DNA of 64,000 bases from Pseudoflavonifractor sp. (GCA_023667145.1 JAMPAQ010000001.1:1440856-1504855); one strand, 5' to 3'. Shown: positions 46,728 to 56,361, numbered from the stretch's first letter. Numbers and translations: made by a program. Notes: generated by a model from the sequence alone, not told the origin.

Positions 46728-46759
46728 TTTGTGCGTTCATCCAAATAACACTACCTTTG
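46728..46759 (+). promoter_or_regulatory. promoter of hydrolase-murF-ddl cluster
   Basis: TTTG (46728-46731), 20-bp spacer, TACCTTTG (46752-46759): full consensus. Predicted start about 46766, leaving an 11-nt leader before ATG 46777, which also argues against the upstream in-frame GTG at 46729. Confidence 0.75.
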
Positions 46760-46776
46760 TGTGTCAAAATCACGTG

Positions 46777-47535
46777 ATGGAAAAAAACGTTGAAATAGAA
46801 GGCATCACCCTGCATTATACCGTCACCGGCGAGGGAAGTCCTGTCATACTCATGCACGGCTGGGGCTGTGACCTCACTACCTTGGCCTCAGTGGAGCGTG
46901 TGGCCTCGGAGACCCACAAGGTCTATAACATCGACTTCCCCGGTTTTGGCAAGTCGACCGAACCGACCGATGTGTGGGGCGTTGAGGACTACGTCAGGAT
47001 GCTGGAGCGCTTCGTGAAACACGAACATATAGACAATCCCATATTGCTCGGTCACTCTTTCGGTGGCCGTGTCGGCATTTTATACGCGTCGCGCAACCCT
47101 GTGAGCAAGTTGATACTTGTTGATGCGGCGGGTATCAAACCTCGACGTACCTTCCGTTATTATGCCAAGGTCTACTCATTCAAGGCCGGTAAACGCTTGA
47201 TCAATATGATTTACCGGGGTGAGAAGGCCGAGGGGATGCTCAATAAGTGGAGGCATGTGTTTGGCTCCAGTGACTACAACGGCGCTCCTCCGATGATGCG
47301 GCGTATCATGAGCCGCGTTGTCAACGAGGATCTCCGGGAATACATGCCGTCCATTAAGGCTCCCACATTATTGATATGGGGGGAGAATGACACGGCGACC
47401 CCGATTACTGATGCGAGAATGATGGAACGACTTATCCCCGATGCCGGGCTGGTATCGTTTCCCGGATGCGGACACTATAGTTTCCTTGACAACCCGATTC
47501 AATTTGCTGCGGTACTCCGCAGCTTCCTAAAATAG
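46777..47535 (+). CDS. alpha/beta hydrolase
   Basis: 252 residues from ATG 46777 (MEKNVEIEGITLHYTV). Alpha/beta-hydrolase fold with oxyanion motif L-M-H-G-W-G, nucleophile elbow G-H-S-F-G-G (Ser94), acid in W-G-E-N-D-T-A-T-P near 207 and His in G-C-G-H-Y-S-F near 238: a complete triad. The substrate is unknown; no signal peptide. Its stop is 4 bp before the murF-like start, so it is probably co-translated with peptidoglycan genes. Confidence 0.88.
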   Translation: MEKNVEIEGITLHYTVTGEGSPVILMHGWGCDLTTLASVERVASETHKVYNIDFPGFGKSTEPTDVWGVEDYVRMLERFVKHEHIDNPILLGHSFGGRVGILYASRNPVSKLILVDAAGIKPRRTFRYYAKVYSFKAGKRLINMIYRGEKAEGMLNKWRHVFGSSDYNGAPPMMRRIMSRVVNEDLREYMPSIKAPTLLIWGENDTATPITDARMMERLIPDAGLVSFPGCGHYSFLDNPIQFAAVLRSFLK

Positions 47536-47539
47536 TTAC

Positions 47540-49147
47540 ATGGCTATGCAAACAATAGGTGTAATGAGTATCATAAACATCATCTGCCTGATAATACTGT
47601 TGGCGCTGTCGGTCGTCAATATCTCTTTGGAATTCAAGTGGAATCTCCAGATGCTTCAGCAAAACTCATACCGCGACGAGCGGTACACGCGTTGGCTCAA
47701 CAACAGTGGCGACACGACCTCAATCAACCGTCTGCTGACGGTCGTGGTTATATTTGCTATGCTTTATCTGCGTGACGCTATGTGGCTTGCGGTCTATCCG
47801 GCCATTATTGTGATAGGTATTCATGTGTACAAGTTGGCGACGGCGCGTTACAAGAAACCGCTCGTATTCACCAACCGAGCCAAACGTATCTATGGCGTGA
47901 TGCTGGCAATATCTGCGATTGTCATCGCGGTTACGGCTGTTGTCTGTGACTCATGGTATGCCGTGGCCATCGCGGCAATGGCATTGTATGCGCTGTCACA
48001 TGTCGTTTTGCTTGTGTCAAACCGGTTGTTGAGGCCCGTGGAGTCTCATATAAACAAACGGTATTACGACGACGCGGCCCGTATACTGCGCTCCATGCCT
48101 GGCCTTAAAGTGATTGGCATCACTGGCAGCTATGGCAAGACGAGTACCAAGCATTATCTTAACCGCATATTGCAGGAGAAGTATGATGTGCTGATGACCC
48201 CCGGCAGCTATAACACGACCATGGGGGTGATACGCACGGTCAGGGAGTACCTCAAACCCTATAATGATATATTCATCTGCGAGATGGGGGCAAAGCAGCC
48301 GGGTGACATCAAGGAGATATGTGATCTTGTGCATCCGTCCATAGGTATCGTGACAGCAGTTGGAGAGCAGCATCTTGAGTCGTTCAAGACGATAGAGAAT
48401 GTGCAGCGCACAAAGTTTGAGCTGATCGATGCCCTTCCTTCCGATGGCTTGGCCGTGATCAATGACGACTTCCCCTTTGCCGCGTCCCGTGTTGTCAGCA
48501 ATGTAAAGGCGTTGCGCTATGCGGTAAACAATGTCGGAAACGTATCATATACTGCCACCGGGATTGCGTATGACAAGACGGGCACTACATTCACCATCAA
48601 TGGCCCGGATAAGAGCCTGACATTGCATACACGTCTGGTTGGCGAGTGCAACATATCCAATCTCATGGGGGCGGTGATTGTCGCCATGTATCTTGGTGTG
48701 CCTGATGATAAGATAAGGTATGCCGTTGATAAGATTGAGCAGGTTGAACACCGTCTTAATCTGAAACGCACCCCCGGCGGGATAACGATCATTGATGATG
48801 CCTTCAATTCCAACCCTACAGGCTCGCGTATGGCAATGGATGTGCTTGCGGGAATGGACGGCGGCAAGCGTATTGTCATAACGCCTGGCATGATTGAGCT
48901 TGGTGACATGCAAGAGACCCTGAACCGTGAGCTTGGTAAGAAGATAGCCGTCAGCGCTGATGTCGCCATTGTGGTGGGAGAGTATAATCGCGAGGCGCTT
49001 TTGTCAGGTATAAGGGAGGGAGGCTTGAAGTCATCGGATGTTCACGCTGTCGGTTCTTTTGCCGAGGCTCAGGCGCTGTTGTCAGGCATCGTGGCGGCAG
49101 GTGATACCGTGCTTTATGAGAACGATCTTCCTGATACGTTCAAATAA
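47540..49147 (+). CDS. murF: MurF-like Mur ligase with N-terminal membrane domain
   Basis: 535 residues. The first 170 residues contain about four TM helices; the Mur ligase core follows: P-loop G-S-Y-G-K-T-S-T (about 196-203), Mg-binding acids and K in the central domain (E-M-G-A-K-Q-P-G-D-I), then the C-terminal ligase lobe (I-I-D-D-A-F-N-S-N-P-T-G-S; P-G-M-I-E-L-G). The core matches UDP-MurNAc-tripeptide:D-Ala-D-Ala ligase, and ddl follows 52 bp later. The membrane extension is not in E. coli MurF. An alternative is a Mur ligase paralogue with another substrate; I cannot exclude a canonical murF elsewhere. Confidence 0.82.
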   Translation: MAMQTIGVMSIINIICLIILLALSVVNISLEFKWNLQMLQQNSYRDERYTRWLNNSGDTTSINRLLTVVVIFAMLYLRDAMWLAVYPAIIVIGIHVYKLATARYKKPLVFTNRAKRIYGVMLAISAIVIAVTAVVCDSWYAVAIAAMALYALSHVVLLVSNRLLRPVESHINKRYYDDAARILRSMPGLKVIGITGSYGKTSTKHYLNRILQEKYDVLMTPGSYNTTMGVIRTVREYLKPYNDIFICEMGAKQPGDIKEICDLVHPSIGIVTAVGEQHLESFKTIENVQRTKFELIDALPSDGLAVINDDFPFAASRVVSNVKALRYAVNNVGNVSYTATGIAYDKTGTTFTINGPDKSLTLHTRLVGECNISNLMGAVIVAMYLGVPDDKIRYAVDKIEQVEHRLNLKRTPGGITIIDDAFNSNPTGSRMAMDVLAGMDGGKRIVITPGMIELGDMQETLNRELGKKIAVSADVAIVVGEYNREALLSGIREGGLKSSDVHAVGSFAEAQALLSGIVAAGDTVLYENDLPDTFK

Positions 49148-49199
49148 CCCCTCCTGACTTGGCCAATTAGTTGAAACGAGAATAAAGACATACTTATAT

Positions 49200-50381
49200 A
49201 TGAAAACAAATATTGGAGTATTTTTCGGCGGACGCTCCACCGAACATGAGATATCGGTCATATCGGCCTCACAGGCTATGCACGCCATCAACCGTGACAA
49301 GTATGATGTGACCCCGGTGTATATATCCAAGCAGGGAAAATGGTATACCGGCGACGCATTGCTTGATATAGCCAATTATCGTGATATTAACGCCCTGTTG
49401 GCCAAGTGTGCTGAGGTATACATGGAACCCACGTTTGGTGACTATAACCTGTATAAGAAGAAAAAACCGTTGTTTGGATCTGATGTGGTGACCCGTCTCG
49501 ATGTGGTTATCCCGGTACTTCATGGTTCCAACGGCGAGGACGGCACGTTTGAGGGAATCCTTGAGTCTATCGGCATCCCGTTTGCCGGATGTGACACGCT
49601 GTCGAGCGCAAACGGCATGGACAAGATTACTATGAAGATGATATTGCAGGCTTGCGATATCCCGGTGGTCGATTATGTGTGGTTTACCGATAAGCAGTGG
49701 TTTGCGCAGCGTGATGAGCTGATTGAGCGAATCGAGACCAAGATTGGTTACCCTGTCATTGTCAAACCCGCCAACCTTGGCTCAAGTGTGGGCATAGGGC
49801 GGGCTGTTGACCGTACCCAGCTGATAGAGAAAGTCGATGAGGCTGAGAAGTACTCTACCCGTATAATTGTCGAGGATATGGTCGAGGACCTTCAGGAAAT
49901 CAACTGCTCGGTACTCGGTGATTGTGACGACTACCGCACGTCGGTGTGCGAGGAGCCTATCAAGAGTGGCGAGATTCTGTCTTACGAGGACAAGTATATG
50001 GGTGGCACCAAGGGAGCCAAGGGTATGCAGGCGTCACAGAAGCGCATCCCCGCCGAGCTGCCCGAGTCGGAGACCCGGCGCATCCAGTTCCTCGCCGGAG
50101 AGACTTTCCGTGTGCTTTCATGCCATGGCGTGAGCCGTGTCGATGTCATCATCGACCGCAAGACACGTGATATATATGTCAATGAGATTAATACAATCCC
50201 GGGGTCGCTGTCGTTCTATCTTTGGGAAGCGACCGGGTTGCCGTTTGACAAGCTGATGGATACGCTCGTCTCCCTTGCCGTCAAGCGTAAGCGTGAGGCC
50301 GGGATGAAGACGGTCTCGTATGACCAGAACATATTCAGCCTCGGTTCAGGCGTAAAGGGGACCAAGGGTGTGAAAAATTAA
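49200..50381 (+). CDS. ddl: D-alanine--D-alanine ligase
   Basis: Makes the D-Ala-D-Ala dipeptide for the MurF step. 393 residues, ATP-grasp fold: N-terminal FFGGRSTEHEISV, substrate loop H-G-S-N-G-E-D-G (about 102-109), P-V-I-V-K-P-A-N-L-G-S-S-V-G-I nucleotide loop, and metal ligands in V-N-E-I-N-T-I-P-G (near 325). Slightly longer than E. coli DdlB (306), as in other long Ddl forms. Clustered with murF. Confidence 0.95.
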   Translation: MKTNIGVFFGGRSTEHEISVISASQAMHAINRDKYDVTPVYISKQGKWYTGDALLDIANYRDINALLAKCAEVYMEPTFGDYNLYKKKKPLFGSDVVTRLDVVIPVLHGSNGEDGTFEGILESIGIPFAGCDTLSSANGMDKITMKMILQACDIPVVDYVWFTDKQWFAQRDELIERIETKIGYPVIVKPANLGSSVGIGRAVDRTQLIEKVDEAEKYSTRIIVEDMVEDLQEINCSVLGDCDDYRTSVCEEPIKSGEILSYEDKYMGGTKGAKGMQASQKRIPAELPESETRRIQFLAGETFRVLSCHGVSRVDVIIDRKTRDIYVNEINTIPGSLSFYLWEATGLPFDKLMDTLVSLAVKRKREAGMKTVSYDQNIFSLGSGVKGTKGVKN

Positions 50382-50411
50382 TGGGCGCATACTTTATTCG
50401 TCCGTTTTTAC

Positions 50412-50419
50412 TAACTTTG
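50412..50419 (+). promoter_or_regulatory. ileS -7 element
   Basis: TAACTTTG, 36 bp upstream of the ileS ATG. No T-box leader is visible in the 74-bp gap. Confidence 0.5.
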
Positions 50420-50455
50420 CGCAAAAATTAATACGTTAGAAATATCGTCTTTCCA

Positions 50456-53400
50456 ATGAGTAAAAAGTTTAACGAATACAATAATTTCAATCTTTCAGAC
50501 ATCAACCGCGATGTCCTTGCGCGATGGAATGCCGAAAAACTGTTTGAGCAGAGCATGAAGGTGCGTGAGGGCTGTCCGCCATTCGTTTTTTATGAGGGCC
50601 CTCCCTCGGCAAACGGTAAACCAGGTATCCACCATGTCATGGCACGTACCATAAAGGATATATTCTGCCGCTACAAGACGATGAAGGGATTTCACGTGAA
50701 GCGTAAGGCCGGATGGGATACCCACGGTCTGCCGGTCGAACTTGGCGTTGAGAAGGCTCTTGGTATCACCAAAGAGGATATTGGAAAGAAGATATCGGTC
50801 GATGACTATAACGCGGCTTGCCGTCGCGAGGTGATGAAATATACCTCGCAATGGGAATCCCTGACTGACAAGATGGGATATTGGGTCGATATGGACAATC
50901 CCTACATCACCTATGACAATCGTTACATTGAGTCAGTCTGGTGGCTGCTGCGTCAACTCCACGACAGGGGCTATCTCTACAAGGGATATACCATACAGCC
51001 ATACTCTCCGGCGGCAGGTACGGGACTCAGCACGCATGAGCTCAACCAGCCGGGATGTTACCGTGATGTCAAGGATACGACAGTCACGGCTATTTTCAAG
51101 ATGCGTAATCCTCGTCCCGAGATGACGTGTTGGGGGACTCCCTGTTTCCTCGCGTGGACTACCACGCCATGGACGCTGCCTTCCAACACCGCTCTGTGCG
51201 TTGGCCCCAAGATTGAGTATCTGTGTGTGCAGACTTATAACCCATATACCGGCGATCGCCTCAGTGTCATTATCGCCAAAGAGCGTCTCAATGCCTATTT
51301 TAAGCCTGAGGGCGCGGAGGCTGATATGGAGTCATTCAAGCCCGGTGATAAGGTGGTCCCCTACCGTGTTGTCGGGGAATACTTGGGCGCTGACCTGCTC
51401 GGCATGGAGTATGAGCAGCTTATGCCATGGGTCAAACCTCTTGAAAAGGTTGACGGCAACGCTCCCGTATTTGTGCGTGAGGCCGCTGCCGCGCATCCCG
51501 ATGATTGCTTTACCGTTGGCAAGGATCGCTTTGTCATACTCGACAGCGCGGCATTCCGGGTGATCCCGGGTGATTATGTGACCACCGACGATGGTACAGG
51601 CATTGTGCATATTGCTCCAACGTTTGGTGCTGACGATGCTAAGGTGGCCAAGGCTGCGGGAATACCGTCGTTGTTTATGATAAATAAGAGAGGGGAGACC
51701 CGCCCCATGGTTGACCTCACGGGCAAGTACTATGAACTGTCAGACTGTGCGCCCGAGTTTGTGGAGCGTTGTGTCAATGTTGGTCTCTATGAACGTCATG
51801 CAGGTGACTATGTGAAAAACGCCTACGACCCGCGTTTCAATGAGAATGGTAAATATGATGAGGCTGCGGCTCAAAAGGCCGAGGACCTGAATATCATCAT
51901 CAGTCTGGAGATGAAACAAGCAGGTGAGGCTTTCAAGATTGAGAAGCATACCCACAATTACCCACATTGCTGGCGCACGGATAAGCCCGTGCTCTACTAT
52001 CCCCTCGACAGTTGGTTTATCAGGACTACGGCAGTGCGCGAGCGACTAATGGAGCTGAACAACGGCATTAAATGGAAACCGCAGTCCACTGGATCAGGCC
52101 GTTTTGGCAAGTGGCTTGAGAATCTTCAGGACTGGAATCTTTCACGTAGCCGTTATTGGGGTACACCTCTGCCGATATGGCGTTCGGAGGATGGAACAGA
52201 GGAGATATGTATCGACAGTGCGGCAATGCTCTATGACGAGATTGAGAAGTCTGTCGCCAACGGGGTGATGAAGTCCAACCCCTACAAGGATCGTGGATTT
52301 GTCCCGGGTGATTACACCGCCGCTAATTATGACAAGATAGACCTGCATCGCCCGTATGTCGATGACATAGTTCTCGTGTCGCCGACCGGCAAGCCGATGT
52401 ACCGCGAACTCGATCTGATAGACGTGTGGTTTGACTCAGGCTCGATGCCATACGCCCAGTTGCACTATCCCTTTGAGAACAAGGAGGGTCTCGACTCGGG
52501 CGAACTGTATCCCGCTGACTTTATAGCCGAGGGCGTCGACCAGACGCGAGGTTGGTTCTTCACACTTCATGCCATAGCGGGAATGGTGTTTGACTCTGTC
52601 GCCTATAAGGCTGTCATATCAAATGGTCTTGTCCTCGACAAGGATGGCAACAAGATGTCAAAACGGTTGGGCAATGCCGTCGACCCGTTTGAGATTATTG
52701 ATAAGTATGGCAGCGACCCGGTACGCTGGTACATGATCGCCAACTCATCACCGTGGGATAACCTGAAATTTGATCCGGCGGGAGTTGCCGAGACATCACG
52801 CAAGCTCTTTGCCACGCTTTATAACACATACTCATTCTTTGCGTTGTATGCCAACGTCGATGGCTTTGATGCCTCGATGCCCGAGATTCCCGTGTCGGAG
52901 CGTCCCGAGATTGACCGATGGATAATCTCACTGCTCAACTCGCTCATCAAGGATGTCGATGAGGCATTGGCCGATTATGAGCCGACAAAGGCTGCCCGTG
53001 CCATCAATGACTTTGTCAACGACAATCTCAGCAACTGGTATGTGCGTCTCAACCGCAAGCGTTTCTGGGGTGGGGAGATGGACAAGGACAAACTTGCCGC
53101 CTATCAGACACTGTATACCTGTCTGAAGACAGTTGCCGTGCTGATTGCCCCGATAGCCCCGTTCTTTGCCGACCGCCTGTACCTCGACCTCAACGGTGAG
53201 GATGGTGGTTCGGTACACTTGGCTATGTTCCCCGTAGCTAATGACAGTGTCATCGACAAGGGCCTTGAGGAACGCATGAAGATGGCTCAGGACATCACGT
53301 CAATGGTACTCGCGTTGCGCCGTAAGGTCAACATAAAGGTGCGCCAGCCGCTACAGACAGTGATGATACCCGTCATGAGCGACACACAGCGTGACGCGAT

Positions 53401-54010
53401 AGCGTCAATGGCCGACCTGATACTCGGGGAGGTCAATGTCAAGGAGATAAAGTTTGTCGGCAATGAGGATGGTGTGCTTGTCAAGCGTGTGAAGCCTGAC
53501 TTCAAGAAACTTGGCCCCAAGTATGGCAAGATTATGAAGCAGGTCGCAGCGGCCATATCTTCCTTGAGCCAGCATGACATTGCCACCCTTGAGAGGGAGG
53601 GGTCAATACGTCTCGATATAAATGGCACGGAGGCTGTCGTTGACAAGGCCGATGTGGAGATAATATCAGAGGATATCCCCAGATGGCTTGTTGCCAATGA
53701 CGGCAATATAACCGTGGCACTCGACATCACTATCACTGACGAGCTGAGACGTGAGGGTATAGCCCGCGACATTGTCAACCGCATACAGAACATCCGCAAG
53801 AGTCGTGGTTATGACATTACCGACAAGATAAATCTTGTGTTCGCCTCCAATGAGATGACCGATGGAGCATTGCATGACTATGCCGATTACATAGCCCGTC
53901 AGGTGCTCGCCGACTCCGTGACTGTCGGTGATGCCGACTTGTCGGGCGATGGATTGGAGACCCTCGACCTCGACGGCGTGAACCTAAATGTCATAATTAC
54001 GTTAAAATAA
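50456..54010 (+). CDS. ileS: isoleucyl-tRNA synthetase, type-2-like
   Basis: Charges tRNA-Ile; class I synthetase of 1184 residues. The HIGH position reads G-I-H-H (57-60), followed by G-W-D-T-H-G-L-P-V-E, and the KMSKS loop reads K-M-S-K-R near 732; a CP1 editing domain lies about 200-420 (W-T-T-T-P-W-T-L-P-S-N-T). The T-H-G-L-P form, KMSKR and the absence of a C-terminal Cys4 zinc finger are features of the eukaryote-like type 2 enzymes, which tolerate mupirocin. The type assignment is inference from motifs. Confidence 0.94.
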   Translation: MSKKFNEYNNFNLSDINRDVLARWNAEKLFEQSMKVREGCPPFVFYEGPPSANGKPGIHHVMARTIKDIFCRYKTMKGFHVKRKAGWDTHGLPVELGVEKALGITKEDIGKKISVDDYNAACRREVMKYTSQWESLTDKMGYWVDMDNPYITYDNRYIESVWWLLRQLHDRGYLYKGYTIQPYSPAAGTGLSTHELNQPGCYRDVKDTTVTAIFKMRNPRPEMTCWGTPCFLAWTTTPWTLPSNTALCVGPKIEYLCVQTYNPYTGDRLSVIIAKERLNAYFKPEGAEADMESFKPGDKVVPYRVVGEYLGADLLGMEYEQLMPWVKPLEKVDGNAPVFVREAAAAHPDDCFTVGKDRFVILDSAAFRVIPGDYVTTDDGTGIVHIAPTFGADDAKVAKAAGIPSLFMINKRGETRPMVDLTGKYYELSDCAPEFVERCVNVGLYERHAGDYVKNAYDPRFNENGKYDEAAAQKAEDLNIIISLEMKQAGEAFKIEKHTHNYPHCWRTDKPVLYYPLDSWFIRTTAVRERLMELNNGIKWKPQSTGSGRFGKWLENLQDWNLSRSRYWGTPLPIWRSEDGTEEICIDSAAMLYDEIEKSVANGVMKSNPYKDRGFVPGDYTAANYDKIDLHRPYVDDIVLVSPTGKPMYRELDLIDVWFDSGSMPYAQLHYPFENKEGLDSGELYPADFIAEGVDQTRGWFFTLHAIAGMVFDSVAYKAVISNGLVLDKDGNKMSKRLGNAVDPFEIIDKYGSDPVRWYMIANSSPWDNLKFDPAGVAETSRKLFATLYNTYSFFALYANVDGFDASMPEIPVSERPEIDRWIISLLNSLIKDVDEALADYEPTKAARAINDFVNDNLSNWYVRLNRKRFWGGEMDKDKLAAYQTLYTCLKTVAVLIAPIAPFFADRLYLDLNGEDGGSVHLAMFPVANDSVIDKGLEERMKMAQDITSMVLALRRKVNIKVRQPLQTVMIPVMSDTQRDAIASMADLILGEVNVKEIKFVGNEDGVLVKRVKPDFKKLGPKYGKIMKQVAAAISSLSQHDIATLEREGSIRLDINGTEAVVDKADVEIISEDIPRWLVANDGNITVALDITITDELRREGIARDIVNRIQNIRKSRGYDITDKINLVFASNEMTDGALHDYADYIARQVLADSVTVGDADLSGDGLETLDLDGVNLNVIITLK

Positions 54011-54041
54011 CATTAATGTTTAATACCTAAATCATATTACT

Positions 54042-54425
54042 ATGGCTGATAAGACTCGTTATTCTGACGAGGAATTGCAGGAATTCAAGGAGATAATTCT
54101 TGCCAAACTCGAAAAAGCGCAGAAAGATTATGACTTGCTGCGTGGTAACGTAATGAACACAGACGGAAACGATACATCAGATACATCACCGACATTCAAG
54201 GTCCTTGAGGAGGGTGCCACAACCCTCAGCAAGGAGGAAGCCGGACATCTCGCGCAGCGCCAGCAGAAGTTCATACAGCATCTGCAAGCTGCCCTCGTGC
54301 GCATCGAGAACAAGACCTACGGCATCTGTCGTGAGACCGGCAAGCTCATACCCAAGGAGCGGTTGCGTGCTGTCCCTCATGCGACGTTGAGTATCGACCA
54401 GAAGAACAACGGCCCGCGTAAGTAA
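54042..54425 (+). CDS. TraR/DksA family protein lacking zinc cysteines
   Basis: 127 residues: an N-terminal coiled-coil arm (about 8-90) and a short C-terminal finger region Y-G-I-C-R-E-T-G-K-L-I-P-K-E-R-L. DksA proteins normally carry four zinc cysteines; here only one Cys is present, so the fold must hold without zinc, as in other Bacteroidetes homologues. DksA acts in the RNA polymerase secondary channel with ppGpp; whether this one does is unknown. 31 bp after ileS and 29 bp before lspA, same operon. Confidence 0.88.
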   Translation: MADKTRYSDEELQEFKEIILAKLEKAQKDYDLLRGNVMNTDGNDTSDTSPTFKVLEEGATTLSKEEAGHLAQRQQKFIQHLQAALVRIENKTYGICRETGKLIPKERLRAVPHATLSIDQKNNGPRK

Positions 54426-54454
54426 GCCGGATTAAAGCAACATATAACAGCGGA

Positions 54455-55102
54455 ATGAAATTATCGAAAGGAACACTCGCTCTCCTCATCATATTGTTGG
54501 TCATAATGCTTGACCAGGCGTTGAAGATATGGGTTAAGACCCATTTCTATCTTGGTGAGAGCCTCCATATAACCGATTGGTTCCAACTCTATTTTATCGA
54601 GAACAACGGAATGGCTTTCGGTATGGAGATGGGGAGCAAGCTGTTTCTCTCATTGTTCCGCATCGTTGCTGTGGCCGCATTGATTTATTATATATGCCGT
54701 ATAAAGAGCAAGCCATATATCAAGCGTGGATATGTGGCTTGCTTTGCTCTCATCACGGCCGGAGCTGCCGGCAATATCATCGACTGCCTGTTTTACGGAT
54801 TGATATTCAACAATCCCTATCCACCCGAGGTTGCATCAATATTTCCCGTTGGAGGGGGATATGCCACCCTGTTTCATGGCAAGGTTGTCGATATGCTCTA
54901 TTTTCCCCTGTTCAGCTTCTATTGGCCCGACTGGATTCCATTTATCGGCGGTGATTATTTCCTCTTTTTCCAACCGGTGTTCAACCTTGCCGATGCGGCC
55001 ATAACCGTGGGGATACTCGTGCTCATTATCTTCTATTCACGCTATCTCTCATCCCCGCAGGAGAGGGATGGTGAGATTGACGCACCAACGTCCGAGAACT
55101 GA
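54455..55102 (+). CDS. lspA: lipoprotein signal peptidase (signal peptidase II)
   Basis: Inner-membrane aspartyl protease that cleaves prolipoprotein signal peptides. 215 residues with four TM helices, the family motifs M-L-D-Q-A-L-K-I-W near the N-terminus and N-N-G-M-A-F-G, and catalytic Asps in A-A-G-N-I-I-D-C and F-N-L-A-D-A-A-I-T-V-G. It is about 50 residues longer than E. coli LspA because of a periplasmic insertion around 115-165 and a polar tail, common in Bacteroidetes. Its TGA overlaps the next ATG by one base. Confidence 0.95.
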   Translation: MKLSKGTLALLIILLVIMLDQALKIWVKTHFYLGESLHITDWFQLYFIENNGMAFGMEMGSKLFLSLFRIVAVAALIYYICRIKSKPYIKRGYVACFALITAGAAGNIIDCLFYGLIFNNPYPPEVASIFPVGGGYATLFHGKVVDMLYFPLFSFYWPDWIPFIGGDYFLFFQPVFNLADAAITVGILVLIIFYSRYLSSPQERDGEIDAPTSEN

Positions 55103-55902
55103 TGCGAAGACTGCTGACGGGCATATCGGTGCTGGTTGTAGCCGCCTTGGGTGCATGTGACAATACGCCCGACTACGTTATCGGTCGGGATGATATGGTC
55201 GATCTCCTTGTTGATATACATACCGGCGAGGGAGTTGTCGAGATTAACCGCCGGGAATTTGGACGCGACTCACTGGTGAAAGTGTTGAAACAGTCAATAC
55301 TGCTCAAGCACGGGGTGACGCAACAGCAGTTTGACACCTCGATGATATGGTATGGGCATCATCTCGATGAATACCTGGAGATATATGATGATGTCATTGC
55401 GCGGCTGGAGGCCGGTATCGAGGAGATGAATGTGGCTGGAGGTTCGGCATCGGTTATGTCGGTATCTGTCGCAGGTGACTCTGTCGATGTGTGGACATCG
55501 CTGCGGCAGAGTGCTTACAGCTCGCGCACACCCTCGCAGTTGCTGACATTCGCAATCAGGCGCGATGACAATATGGAGCCGGGCGATGTGTACACTTGGC
55601 GCATGAAGCTCGACAATGTCATGTCGGCGGTAGGGTGGACTGTGGCCGCAGACTATACCGACGGCGAGACGGAATTTATCAGCGGTGTGGCCAATGGTAA
55701 CGGGTGGAACCGCATCGTGTTTGCCTCCGATCCCGAGAGGGAGGTGTCACGTCTGTACGGAATGATGCGCTTTGACCCTAAGCCGCAGGAAGTATACTAC
55801 GTTGACAGTATCGAGCTTGTCCGCACCCGCCTTGATGAGCGGGCTGTGGCTGTCAGGCCGCGTTACGGCAGTGTCAAGGGGCTAAAAGATTCAGTCAAAT
55901 GA
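55102..55902 (+). CDS. DUF4296-like lipoprotein
   Basis: 266 residues with a lipoprotein signal peptide: lipobox L-G-A-C, Cys19, cut by LspA encoded just upstream. The N-terminal part (about 25-110) matches my memory of DUF4296: D-D-M-V-D-L-L-V-D-I-H at the start and the T-Q-Q-Q-F-D-T-S-M-I-W-Y-G-H-H helix. The C-terminal part is beta-rich. Function unknown; the family recurs next to lspA in Bacteroidales. Overlaps lspA by 1 bp and the next gene by 4 bp. Confidence 0.82.
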   Translation: MRRLLTGISVLVVAALGACDNTPDYVIGRDDMVDLLVDIHTGEGVVEINRREFGRDSLVKVLKQSILLKHGVTQQQFDTSMIWYGHHLDEYLEIYDDVIARLEAGIEEMNVAGGSASVMSVSVAGDSVDVWTSLRQSAYSSRTPSQLLTFAIRRDDNMEPGDVYTWRMKLDNVMSAVGWTVAADYTDGETEFISGVANGNGWNRIVFASDPEREVSRLYGMMRFDPKPQEVYYVDSIELVRTRLDERAVAVRPRYGSVKGLKDSVK

Positions 55903-56252
55903 CAAGTCTACTGAGTCATGCGGTCATATATCGGGGGATTGTATATTACAATACGATAGTGATGCTCGATGGCATCGACGTACGCCTTGTCCCTTACAGG
56001 GAGGAGTGTGAGGCGACATCGTTTGTCAACGGTGTGCTGCTGTTTGTTGATGACAATGGGAATCCCGATTCGGTCACAGCATTGCTCGACGACATATTAT
56101 GTGGATGTGACGGGCTTGAGGAGGTGATTGATAGTGTCAGGTCGCTGTCTGACAACGACAGAACGGCCGGTGGTAGTGGCCTTACGTTGTTTGCCCTTTG
56201 GCCCGATGTGAGGATTATGGCTCGGGGAATCGGAATGGTAGTGTGTCGCTAA
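55899..56252 (+). CDS. hypothetical protein, last gene of ileS-lspA operon
   Basis: 117 residues, no signal peptide, one moderately hydrophobic stretch near 4-25. It contains R-G-I-V-Y-Y-N-T-I-V-M-L-D-G and V-R-L-V-P-Y-R-E-E-C-E. No family recognised. Its ATG overlaps the DUF4296-like stop (ATGA), and codon use matches its neighbours, so it is a real gene. Confidence 0.7.
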   Translation: MTSLLSHAVIYRGIVYYNTIVMLDGIDVRLVPYREECEATSFVNGVLLFVDDNGNPDSVTALLDDILCGCDGLEEVIDSVRSLSDNDRTAGGSGLTLFALWPDVRIMARGIGMVVCR

Positions 56253-56331
56253 GGGTAGGTGCGATTGCTGGCTGCGGGGAGATAATGCTAACTGCCATTT
56301 GTTAATGAAAATAAAAATGCGCCGATAATCG

Positions 56332-56361
56332 TTTATGGTGTAATTTTTTATACTAAATTTG
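56332..56361 (+). promoter_or_regulatory. promoter of metalloprotease gene
   Basis: TTTA (56332-56335) and TAAATTTG (56354-56361) at 18-bp spacing. The predicted start at about 56368 gives a 134-nt leader before ATG 56502. Confidence 0.5.
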
